A stretch of DNA of 6,685 nt from DATLZM01 sp035559315 (GTDB lineage Bacteria > Actinomycetota > UBA4738 > HRBIN12), in the NCBI GenBank assembly GCA_035559315.1, contig DATMBJ010000186.1, positions 1 through 6,685 on the forward strand, in the 5' to 3' direction. A program made the translations under genes and the position numbers. The notes under the pieces are model-generated. The model ran no database searches, had not been told where the DNA came from, and saw nothing but the letters and a program-made list of their open reading frames with translations. Shown here one piece after another: positions 1 through 4,900 of the stretch (positions are counted from its first letter, which is position 1; every line of letters starts with the position of its first letter).

Positions 1-32
1 GACCGCAGGCCCCCGCGAGAGGCGGCCGCCCC

Positions 33-61
33 CGCGCTGAACGGTCGCGCGCCTCAGCGCG
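33..61 (-). terminator. Possible stem-loop terminator behind the FAD oxidoreductase gene
   Basis: An 8-bp perfect inverted repeat, CGCGCTGA (33-40) and TCAGCGCG (54-61), encloses a 13-nt loop. It starts 18 nt after the stop codon of the minus-strand oxidoreductase gene, where a terminator would lie. No T-run follows on the minus strand, so this is at best a U-tract-less terminator or a 3'-end protecting hairpin. Chance hairpins are common at this G+C content. The rest of 1-79 shows no gene. Confidence 0.35.
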
Positions 62-79
62 CCGACGTCCGGGCCCCGG

Positions 80-1237
80 TCAGCCCAGGATCCTCGCCTC
101 CCGGTAGCCGGCGGGCACCGTGCGGCCCTGCTCGAAGCGGAGGGCGTCGAACTCGGCCAGCCCCGGGTCGGGCTCCTCACCGAGCACCAGGTCCACCACG
201 TGGCGGGCGAGGGCCGGCGCGAGCTTGAACCCGTGGCCGCTGGTCCCCGCGTCGACGAACACGCCCGGGGCCACCTCCCCGATCACCGGCTGCCAGTCCG
301 GGCTCACGTCGTACAGGCTCGCCCAGCCCCCGTGGGCCTCCGAACGGGCGAGGGGGGGGACGCGGCGCACGACGAGCCGGGCCAGCGCCTCGACCTCCTC
401 CCCGGAGACGGCGGTCGGGAAGTCGTCGGGGTCGACCTCGGGCGCGGGGCGCAGGTGCCCGACGAGGTACAGGTCCTCGCCCTCGGGGCGGAAGTAGTGG
501 TCGCCCGCGAGGTCGGCGTGGGCCTGGACCGGCCGGGCCTGGCCCCAGCGGAACGTCGCGACCACGTGGCGCTCGACCCTGAGCGGGAGGTCCACCCCGA
601 GCGGTTCCAGCAGCGGACGGGTCCAGGGCCCCGCGGCGACCAGCAGGCGCGCGCACTCCACCCGCTCCCCGGCGTCGGTCACCACCACGGCGCCGCCGCC
701 CGCCCGCGGGCGGAGCTCCCGGACCGTGACCCCCACGCGGGGCACGGCCCCGAGCTCCACCGCGCGCCGGAACAGCCCCGCGGTGGCCCCGGCGGGGTCG
801 GCGTACCCGGCGTCCCGCTCGAACGCGCAGACCCCGATCCCCTCCAGGTCGAAGTCGGGGAAGCGGGCGGCCGCCTCCTCCGGCGTGAGGAGCTCGGTGA
901 CGATCCCCAGCCGGTTCTGCCGCTCGACCAGCCGCCGGACGTCGGGGAGGTCCTCCGGCGGGTGGAGGTACAGCATCCCCGTCCTCCGGAGCCCCGCGTC
1001 GCCTCCGCCCGTGAGCTCCCGGAAGTCCGCGAACATCGCGATGCTGTCCCGGGCGCAGCGGGCCAGGAACTCGTTCGTGTAGTACGCGCGGCAGATGCCG
1101 CTGGAGCGGCCGGTGGGCCCCCCGGCCGGGACGGTCCGCTCGAAGATCGCGCACCGCACCCCGCGGGAGGCCAGGTGGAAGGCGGCCGAGGCCCCGTGGA
1201 TGCCCGCCCCCACCACGCCGACGTCGTAGCCCTGCAT
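80..1237 (-). CDS. FAD-dependent oxidoreductase, DAO family (sarcosine/glycine oxidase-like)
   Basis: This is a 385-residue single-domain flavoenzyme of the D-amino-acid-oxidase (DAO) fold, expected to oxidise the C-N bond of a small secondary amine or amino acid in the cytoplasm. The N terminus carries the Rossmann FAD motif GAGIHG (residues 10-15), with the ribose-binding acid at E33 (IFER). A family-typical RSSGICR segment follows at 44-50, then the middle substrate domain. The C-terminal FAD loop holds SPDWQPVIG (312-320) and GTSGHGFKLAP (331-341), as in sarcosine oxidase beta and dimethylglycine-dehydrogenase-like proteins. Where monomeric sarcosine oxidase has its flavin-linking Cys (the C-M-Y motif), this protein has S-L-Y (S307), so FAD is probably not covalently bound. 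Length fits the family (about 370-400). The ATG is supported by GGGAGGG six bases upstream. No sarcosine-oxidase partner subunit or thiO/thiamine gene is beside it, so the substrate is open. Confidence 0.88.
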   Translation of the reverse strand: MQGYDVGVVGAGIHGASAAFHLASRGVRCAIFERTVPAGGPTGRSSGICRAYYTNEFLARCARDSIAMFADFRELTGGGDAGLRRTGMLYLHPPEDLPDVRRLVERQNRLGIVTELLTPEEAAARFPDFDLEGIGVCAFERDAGYADPAGATAGLFRRAVELGAVPRVGVTVRELRPRAGGGAVVVTDAGERVECARLLVAAGPWTRPLLEPLGVDLPLRVERHVVATFRWGQARPVQAHADLAGDHYFRPEGEDLYLVGHLRPAPEVDPDDFPTAVSGEEVEALARLVVRRVPPLARSEAHGGWASLYDVSPDWQPVIGEVAPGVFVDAGTSGHGFKLAPALARHVVDLVLGEEPDPGLAEFDALRFEQGRTVPAGYREARILG

Positions 1238-1243
1238 CTCCGT

Positions 1244-1250
1244 CCCTCCC
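1244..1250 (-). promoter_or_regulatory. Ribosome binding site of the FAD oxidoreductase gene
   Basis: On the minus strand GGGAGGG lies 6 nt before the ATG at 1237. It fixes this start and contrasts with the apparently leaderless divergent gene. Confidence 0.6.
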
Positions 1251-1267
1251 TGCCAGCCGTGGCCCTC

Positions 1268-1281
1268 ACGCTACGGTAGCG
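1268..1281 (-). promoter_or_regulatory. Candidate -10 box overlapped by a 13-bp palindrome
   Basis: The minus strand has TAGCGT at 1273-1268, a TANNNT -10 candidate about 30 nt before the oxidoreductase ATG. No convincing -35 lies 17 bp upstream. The box overlaps the perfect dyad CGCTAC-G-GTAGCG (1269-1281), which sits in the 121-bp divergent region between the oxidoreductase and PlsC genes. This would suit a repressor operator. No regulator gene is adjacent. Confidence 0.35.
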
Positions 1282-1346
1282 GCCCCGCGGCCACCGCGGC
1301 GCCGCGCCGCTCCCCGCCCCCGGCCCAGGGGCGCGCGTTCCTCGTC

Positions 1347-1352
1347 TAGGCT
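1347..1352 (+). promoter_or_regulatory. -10 box of a leaderless transcript (PlsC gene)
   Basis: TAGGCT followed by exactly six bases and then ATG puts the predicted transcription start on the A of the start codon. There is no Shine-Dalgarno sequence. The TAG of this box is also an in-frame stop, so no longer N terminus is possible. Confidence 0.5.
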
Positions 1353-1358
1353 CCCCGC

Positions 1359-2024
1359 ATGGGCGGACGCGCGGATCGGCTGGGCCCCTGGTGGCGCCTC
1401 GGGCTCGCCGTCCTCGGGCCGCTCCTGCACCTCGCGTTCCGGATCCGGGTCCAGGGCCGGGAGCGTATCCCCCGGGAGGGGCCGGCGATCCTCGCCGCGA
1501 ACCACGTGAGCGCGCTCGACGGGATCCTCCTCGCCCTGGCCGCGGCCGAGCGCGGCCGGCCCATCCGGTTCCTGGTGGCGGCCGAGTTCTTCCGCCGGCC
1601 CTTCCACGGGTTCTTCCTCCGGCGCTTCGGCCAGATCGCGGTCCGCCGCGGCGAGCAGGACCAGGCCGCCCTGGACGAGGCGGTGGAGACGCTCCGGGGG
1701 GGCGCCCTGGTCGGGATCTTCCCCGAGGGCCAGGTGAACCCCGACCCGGAGGCGGGGCTGGCCCGGGGCCGGACGGGCGTGGCGCGGCTCGCCCTCGCCG
1801 CTCGGGCGCCCGTGGTTCCCGTGGGCATCTGGGGCTCGCAGGGGCGGTGGCCGAGGGCCGGCCTCCACCTCCGGCGGCCCCTCCGGACCCCGGTGGCGCT
1901 CGCCCTGGGCCCGCCCCTCGAGCCCTCCGGCGACCCGGGCTCCCGCGAGGACCTCGAGGCCTTCCGGGACCGGGTGATGGAGGCCATCGGGGCCCAGGTC
2001 GGGCGGGCCCGGGCCCTCGCCTGA
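1359..2024 (+). CDS. plsC: 1-acyl-sn-glycerol-3-phosphate acyltransferase (PlsC/LPLAT family)
   Basis: This 221-residue protein is expected to transfer an acyl group to lysophosphatidic acid to make phosphatidic acid at the inner face of the membrane, the second acylation of glycerolipid synthesis. The block I catalytic motif NHVSALD (48-54) supplies the H-X4-D pair H49/D54. GQIAVRRG (91-98) matches block II, FPEGQV (121-126) is block III, which binds the phosphate, and VPVGIWG (153-159) is block IV. A hydrophobic stretch at about 13-27 probably anchors it to the membrane. Length is normal for bacterial PlsC (about 200-260). The start is forced by an upstream in-frame TAG that is part of the -10 box. 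The gene is convergent with the small receiver-like gene (19 bp between stop codons). Actinobacteria carry several PlsC paralogues, so the exact acceptor (LPA or another lysolipid) is not decided by sequence. Confidence 0.9.
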   Translation: MGGRADRLGPWWRLGLAVLGPLLHLAFRIRVQGRERIPREGPAILAANHVSALDGILLALAAAERGRPIRFLVAAEFFRRPFHGFFLRRFGQIAVRRGEQDQAALDEAVETLRGGALVGIFPEGQVNPDPEAGLARGRTGVARLALAARAPVVPVGIWGSQGRWPRAGLHLRRPLRTPVALALGPPLEPSGDPGSREDLEAFRDRVMEAIGAQVGRARALA

Positions 2025-2043
2025 CGACCGCGCCCTCGGCTCC

Positions 2044-2466
2044 CTACGGCAGGGCCCGGGCGCCCGCCTGGGCCGGGGGCCGGGGTTCGGCGGGACGGCC
2101 CAGCGCCCGCCGGACGTGCTCCACGAGGAGCGCCGGGGACCCCTGCCGGATCTCGACCCCCTTCTCCCGGACGGCGATCGAGACGTCGTCCTCCCCCAGC
2201 AGGACGGTCCGCCCGTCGTCGGGGACCTTGGTGCAGACGCCGCCCACGTCCTCGCCCTCGGGGCCGACGGCGACCACGGCCACGTCGACCATCTCGCGCC
2301 GCGGGCAGGGCTCGCCGTCGAGGCGCGGGCAGAGCCAGGTGACCTCCGGGCCCGGGCAGGTGGTCGTGACGAACCCGGCCTGCTCCAACCACCGCGCCCA
2401 CCGCCGGACCCGGATCGCGTCCTCCCCGACCACGAGGACGAGCGCGGGCCGCGCGGATCGTTCCAT
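2044..2466 (-). CDS. Small degenerate receiver-like protein with four cysteines (function unknown)
   Basis: This 140-residue protein has no output domain. Its order of strands and helices resembles a response-regulator receiver: ALVLVVGED (8-16) as beta1, a helix at 17-30, GFVTTTC (31-37) as beta2, VDVAVVAVGPE (60-70) as beta3, GRTVLLG (85-91) as beta4, and a C-terminal helix at about 111-122. The phosphorylation machinery is missing: the phospho-acceptor position is A66, the first acidic-pocket residue is G14, and I find no conserved Lys. Between beta2 and beta3 is a cysteine-bearing insert, CPGPEVTWLCPRLDGEPCP, with C37, C46 and C54; C78 follows beta3. These could bind metal or act as redox switches (inference). 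The start is set by GGAGG five bases before the ATG; the in-frame ATG at 2496 lacks a binding site. The gene lies 173 bp behind the sigma gene on the same strand, with no -10-like box in between, so co-transcription is likely. I do not recognise a named family. Confidence 0.75.
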   Translation of the reverse strand: MERSARPALVLVVGEDAIRVRRWARWLEQAGFVTTTCPGPEVTWLCPRLDGEPCPRREMVDVAVVAVGPEGEDVGGVCTKVPDDGRTVLLGEDDVSIAVREKGVEIRQGSPALLVEHVRRALGRPAEPRPPAQAGARALP

Positions 2467-2471
2467 CGCGA

Positions 2472-2476
2472 CCTCC
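2472..2476 (-). promoter_or_regulatory. Shine-Dalgarno of the receiver-like gene
   Basis: GGAGG lies 5 nt before ATG 2466 on the minus strand, within a purine-rich run (2472-2486). It decides the start in favour of the 140-residue form over a 150-residue form from ATG 2496. Confidence 0.65.
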
Positions 2477-2536
2477 CCCTCCTCGAACGCCGCCATCGAG
2501 GCTGGGCCGAGGGCCCGGCCGCCCGCCAGGGCCGAA

Positions 2537-2574
2537 GGTCCCGCCGCCGCCGGGACCCCGAGCGCCGGGGGTCC
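2537..2574 (-). promoter_or_regulatory. Two mutually exclusive hairpins, possible attenuator
   Basis: In the minus-strand transcript a GGACCCC segment (2574-2568) can pair with GGGGTCC (2559-2553). The overlapping segment GGTCCCG (2557-2551) can instead pair with CGGGACC (2543-2537). Each stem is 7 bp and perfect (loops of 8 and 7 nt), and they cannot form together. This is the usual shape of an attenuator or riboswitch expression platform. It lies about 70-110 nt before the receiver-like gene. High G+C makes chance stems frequent, and no U-tract is present. Confidence 0.35.
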
Positions 2575-2590
2575 ACCCGCCCGGACGTAC

Positions 2591-2639
2591 GTGGGCCGGG
2601 GACGAGCCCCGGCCCACGCCATCCCCGGCTCGCGCCGGG
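2591..2639 (-). terminator. Tandem hairpins behind the sigma gene
   Basis: Directly after the sigma stop codon on the minus strand comes a 6-bp stem, CCCGGC/GCCGGG (2624-2629 with 2634-2639, 4-nt loop). Then comes an 11-bp perfect stem, GTGGGCCGGGG (2591-2601) with CCCCGGCCCAC (2607-2617), with a 5-nt loop. The second is the strongest dyad in the window. No T-run follows, so it may be a partial terminator, a processing site or an mRNA 3'-stabilising hairpin that sets sigma and receiver-like protein levels apart. Confidence 0.5.
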
Positions 2640-3569
2640 TTACAGCATCCCCGCGCTGATCAGCTTGGACTCGCGGAGCTTCCGCAGCGCCTCGCGCTCG
2701 ATCAGGCGCACGCGCTCGCCCGAGAGCCCGAGGACCTTGCCGGTCTCCCGCAGCGAGAGCGGCTGGCCGTTCTCCAGGCCGTAGCGCAGCGCGATCACGT
2801 GCCGCTCGCGCTCGTCGAGCACCTTCTCCACGGCCTCGCCGATCTCCTCGCGGAGCAGCGCGTCCTCGACCTCGTTGAAGGCGGACTCCGAGTCCACCTC
2901 CTCGATCAGGTCGCCGAGCTCCGTGTCCTCCCCGACCGGGGCCTGGAGCGACACGGGCTCCCGCCGCCCCATCTCGGTGAGGTCGTCGATCTCCTCGACC
3001 GTGGTGTCGAGGGCCTTCGCGAGCTCCTCGCGGGTCGGTTCCCGGCCCATGGCCTGCGCGAACTGGAACCGCGTGCGGTTCAGCTTCCGCAGCCGGTCGT
3101 GGATGTGCACCGGCAGCCGGATCGACCGCGAGCGGTCGGCGATGGCCCGGGTGATGCCCTGGCGGATCCACCACGTCGCGTAGGTGGAGAACTTGAAGCC
3201 GCGGCGCCAGTCGAAGAGCTCCACGGCGCGCATCAGCCCGATGTTCCCCTCCTGGATCAGGTCGAGCAGCGGCAGCCCCTGCCCCTGGTACTTCCGGGCC
3301 ACGGAGACCACCAGGCGGAGGTTGGCCATGATGAACCGCTGGCGGGCGGCCTCCGCCTCCTTCACGAGCTGTCGGGCCTTCGCGATGCTCTTCTCCGAGC
3401 GCAGCCGGCCGGAGCGGAGCTTCTCCTCCGCCTCCCTGCCGCGCTCGATGGTCATCGCGAGCTCGACCTCCTCCTCCTTCGTGAGCAGCGGCTCGCGGGC
3501 CGCCGCCTCGAGGTACAGGCGGAGGTCGTCAGCGTCGTCGGTGCCGAGCGGGCGAGCGGGCTCTGCCAT
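2640..3569 (-). CDS. RNA polymerase sigma-70 factor, primary-like (probably group 2)
   Basis: This 309-residue sigma factor of the RpoD/SigA type directs core RNA polymerase to promoters. Region 1.2 is at about 13-45 (LRLYLEAAAREPLLTKEEEV). Region 2 is at about 77-158, with LIQEGNIGLMRAVELFD and the -10-reading helix TYATWWIRQGIT, in which W133, W134, Q137 and T140 match sigma70 W433, W434, Q437 and T440. Region 3 is at about 159-235 and region 4 at about 238-300. The helix-turn-helix 4.2 (272-298) is unusual: the family motif (T/S)RERIRQIE reads SGERVRLIE, so the equivalents of R584 and Q589 are G284 and L289, while E285, R286 and R288 remain. There is no long region 1.1, and the 1.2-2.1 linker is short. 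ATG 3569 has AAGGAG four bases upstream. It could be the main sigma of this organism, but the altered helix and size suggest an alternative paralogue. Confidence 0.93.
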   Translation of the reverse strand: MAEPARPLGTDDADDLRLYLEAAAREPLLTKEEEVELAMTIERGREAEEKLRSGRLRSEKSIAKARQLVKEAEAARQRFIMANLRLVVSVARKYQGQGLPLLDLIQEGNIGLMRAVELFDWRRGFKFSTYATWWIRQGITRAIADRSRSIRLPVHIHDRLRKLNRTRFQFAQAMGREPTREELAKALDTTVEEIDDLTEMGRREPVSLQAPVGEDTELGDLIEEVDSESAFNEVEDALLREEIGEAVEKVLDERERHVIALRYGLENGQPLSLRETGKVLGLSGERVRLIEREALRKLRESKLISAGML

Positions 3570-3710
3570 CCTTCTCCTTCACTCTCCTCCTCGAAGCCCC
3601 TCCGGGCCGTGCGCATCGGCCCTCGGGCTGGTCTTCGGGACCGGGACCTGGGACGTCGCGGATCTGACGGTCGGGCACGACGAACCGGGCCTTCGCGGCC
3701 GACCGAGGAC

Positions 3711-3739
3711 ATCCTATCCGAACGCCTTCGCCCTGTAAA
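3711..3739 (-). promoter_or_regulatory. Sigma-70 promoter of the sigma factor gene
   Basis: On the minus strand TTTACA (3739-3734) is followed after exactly 17 bp by TAGGAT (3716-3711). The -35 matches TTGACA at 5 of 6 bases. The -10 keeps the key T1, A2 and T6. Transcription would start near 3704, giving a leader of about 135 nt. This is the clearest promoter in the window and is of the housekeeping class. Confidence 0.65.
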
Positions 3740-3746
3740 GTAGGGT

Positions 3747-3762
3747 TCGAACCGTCGTTCAA
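3747..3762. promoter_or_regulatory. LexA (SOS) box-like dyad upstream of the sigma promoter
   Basis: TCGAAC-CGTC-GTTCAA matches the arms of the Gram-positive/actinobacterial LexA box TCGAAC-N4-GTTCGA at 11 of 12 positions, with the GAAC-N4-GTTC core intact. It ends 7 bp from the -35 of the sigma promoter. The central four bases do not fit the RNRY preference seen in some species. A perfect 10-bp palindrome, GGTTCGAACC (3744-3753), overlaps its left arm and could itself be the true site of another regulator. Confidence 0.45.
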
Positions 3763-3870
3763 GGTCCCCGGCCCGGCCCCGTTCTCACGCTCCACCAGAT
3801 ATCCGCCGCCGTGGGACGGTCGGTTCACCCAGGGGCGGGCGGGAGTCCTTGACTCACCGTTCAAACAACG

Positions 3871-3886
3871 TCCCGGCGGGCCGGGA
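3871..3886 (-). terminator. Likely intrinsic terminator of the permease gene
   Basis: The minus strand has TCCCGG-CCCG-CCGGGA, a 6-bp perfect stem with a 4-nt loop, starting 24 nt after the permease stop codon. CGTTGTTTG follows, the only moderately T-rich tail behind a hairpin in the window. Placement and tail both fit a Rho-independent terminator. Confidence 0.55.
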
Positions 3887-3910
3887 TGTTCCCTTCCCGG
3901 GATCCCCGGC

Positions 3911-4843
3911 TCAGGGCACCGCCGCGGGATCCAGGCGCTCCGCCGGCAGCCTCCTGGCCCCGAGCTCCGAGGCGACCATCGCCGCCACGATCAGCCCCGC
4001 GCCCGCCCAGCGGTGGGGCGCGAGCCGCTCCCCCAGCCAGACCGCCGAGGACGCCGCCGAGACCAGCGACTCCCCGGCCAGGATGATCGCCGCCCGGGCC
4101 GCCGATACCTCCCGCTGGGCGACGACCTGGATCGTGAACGCGAGCCCGCTGCCGAGCACGCCGGTGAGGACCAGGAGGTGCCACACCTGGAGGGCCTCCG
4201 CCACCCGGAGGCCGCTCCCCACGCAGGCCAGGAGGTGGAGCCCGGTCGCCACCCCCATCTGGGCCAACGACAGGAGCGGGCCCTGCGAGCGGGGAGCGAG
4301 GCGTCCGAGGACGGCGATGTGGGCCGCCCACGCCACCGCCCCCGCCAGCACGAGGAGGTCGCCGGGCCTGGGGCGGAGGTCCCGGAGCCCCGGCACCGCG
4401 AGCAGCGCCAGGCCGACGACGGCCACGGCGGCCGAGGCCCAGCCCGCCGCCGGCACGCGCTGGCGCCACAGGACGAGGCCCAGGAGCGGCGTCATCACGA
4501 CGTACAGCCCGGTGATGAACCCCGAGTTCGTGGCGGTCGTGAGCTGGAGACCCCAGGTCTGGAGCCAGTACCCGAGGAACATCAGCGAGCCGAGGAGGAG
4601 CCCCGGGCCGGCGACCCGGCGGAGGGCCTCCCGCCGGAGCTCGCCCCGGACCACCACGGGCAACGCGGCGAGGATCGCGAGGAACCCGAGCCCTCGACTC
4701 CAGGCCATGAACGGCAGGAGGGGCAGGGTCTCGAGGGCCAGCTTGGCGCCGGGGAACGTGAGCCCCCAGATGAGCGGCGTGAGGAACAGCAGGAGCCCGA
4801 GGTCGGGCCGGATCGAGCTGCGGCGAGGGGCGTCGGCGCGCAT
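3911..4843 (-). CDS. EamA/DMT-superfamily permease, 10 transmembrane segments
   Basis: This 310-residue inner-membrane protein of the drug/metabolite transporter superfamily, two EamA repeats, probably exports a small metabolite or amino acid; the substrate cannot be told. Hydrophobic segments lie at roughly 14-30, 42-65, 80-98, 107-126, 134-151, 162-180, 190-208, 220-240, 249-269 and 279-294, giving the usual 10. Family signatures are PLIWGLTFPGAK (23-34) at the first helix, TNSGFITGLYVVMTPL (105-120) and AGESLVSAASSAVWLGERL (256-274), the last matching the end-of-repeat LGE motif. The start is forced: the upstream TAG is in frame and is also part of a TAGCAT -10 box. No Shine-Dalgarno sequence is visible, so translation is probably leaderless or nearly so. 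The gene is divergent from the hydrolase (57 bp between starts) and is followed by its own terminator, so it looks like a single-gene unit. Confidence 0.9.
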   Translation of the reverse strand: MRADAPRRSSIRPDLGLLLFLTPLIWGLTFPGAKLALETLPLLPFMAWSRGLGFLAILAALPVVVRGELRREALRRVAGPGLLLGSLMFLGYWLQTWGLQLTTATNSGFITGLYVVMTPLLGLVLWRQRVPAAGWASAAVAVVGLALLAVPGLRDLRPRPGDLLVLAGAVAWAAHIAVLGRLAPRSQGPLLSLAQMGVATGLHLLACVGSGLRVAEALQVWHLLVLTGVLGSGLAFTIQVVAQREVSAARAAIILAGESLVSAASSAVWLGERLAPHRWAGAGLIVAAMVASELGARRLPAERLDPAAVP

Positions 4844-4852
4844 CGACCGGCC

Positions 4853-4858
4853 ATGCTA
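4853..4858 (-). promoter_or_regulatory. -10 box of the permease gene
   Basis: On the minus strand TAGCAT is followed by nine bases and then ATG 4843. The predicted start of transcription lies within about 3 nt of the start codon, so the mRNA would be essentially leaderless. No good -35 is visible. The TAG also closes the reading frame upstream. Confidence 0.4.
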
Positions 4859-4888
4859 GCCGCGGGCGCGCGGGGGAGGCCCGGCGGC

Positions 4889-4894
4889 TACGCT
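4889..4894 (+). promoter_or_regulatory. -10 box of a leaderless transcript (hydrolase gene)
   Basis: TACGCT, six bases, then GTG at 4901 has the same geometry as at the PlsC gene. It settles the start of the hydrolase, whose frame stays open far upstream through the antisense of the permease gene. The GGGGGAGG run at 4872-4879 is 21 bases from the GTG, too far to act as its ribosome site. Confidence 0.45.
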
Positions 4895-4900
4895 TGGGTC

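Larger units (their letters stand above)
3570..3910. other. Non-coding regulatory region between the permease and sigma genes
   Basis: These 341 bp hold no convincing gene and are visibly poorer in G+C (about 3715-3870) than the flanking genes. From right to left they contain a terminator for the permease gene, TGAAC-type motifs on the minus strand (3863, 3827, 3761), a LexA-box-like dyad, the sigma promoter, and a leader of about 135 nt. The leader has a 7-bp inverted repeat (3668-3674 with 3699-3705) near its predicted 5' end. The sigma Shine-Dalgarno AAGGAG is at 3574-3579. Confidence 0.6.

Noticed and set aside
200..1279. 359-codon plus-strand frame antisense to the oxidoreductase
   Set aside because: The product is rich in Arg, Pro, Gly and Ala with no motif. 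Long antisense frames are expected at this G+C content, and the minus-strand frame has a complete flavoprotein signature.
1266..2617. Two minus-strand frames of more than 420 codons antisense to PlsC
   Set aside because: They cross the PlsC gene, the convergent junction and the receiver-like gene, and have low-complexity Arg/Gly/Pro composition with no domain.
3741..3757. GGTTCGAACC resembles a tRNA T-loop
   Set aside because: On neither strand do the flanking five bases form a T-stem, and there is no acceptor stem or anticodon arm at the right distance. It is better explained as part of the LexA-like dyad.
3529..3864. 111-codon minus-strand frame overlapping the sigma start
   Set aside because: It starts with TTG without a ribosome site, uses codons otherwise rare here (TTA, ATA, TCA), lies across the sigma promoter and the sigma Shine-Dalgarno, and its product is low-complexity and unlike any family I know.
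4013..4900. In-frame upstream extension of the hydrolase to 608 residues
   Set aside because: The extra residues are the antisense of the permease gene, charged and low-complexity. The hydrolase domain begins after 4901, where a TANNNT-N6-GTG start is present.
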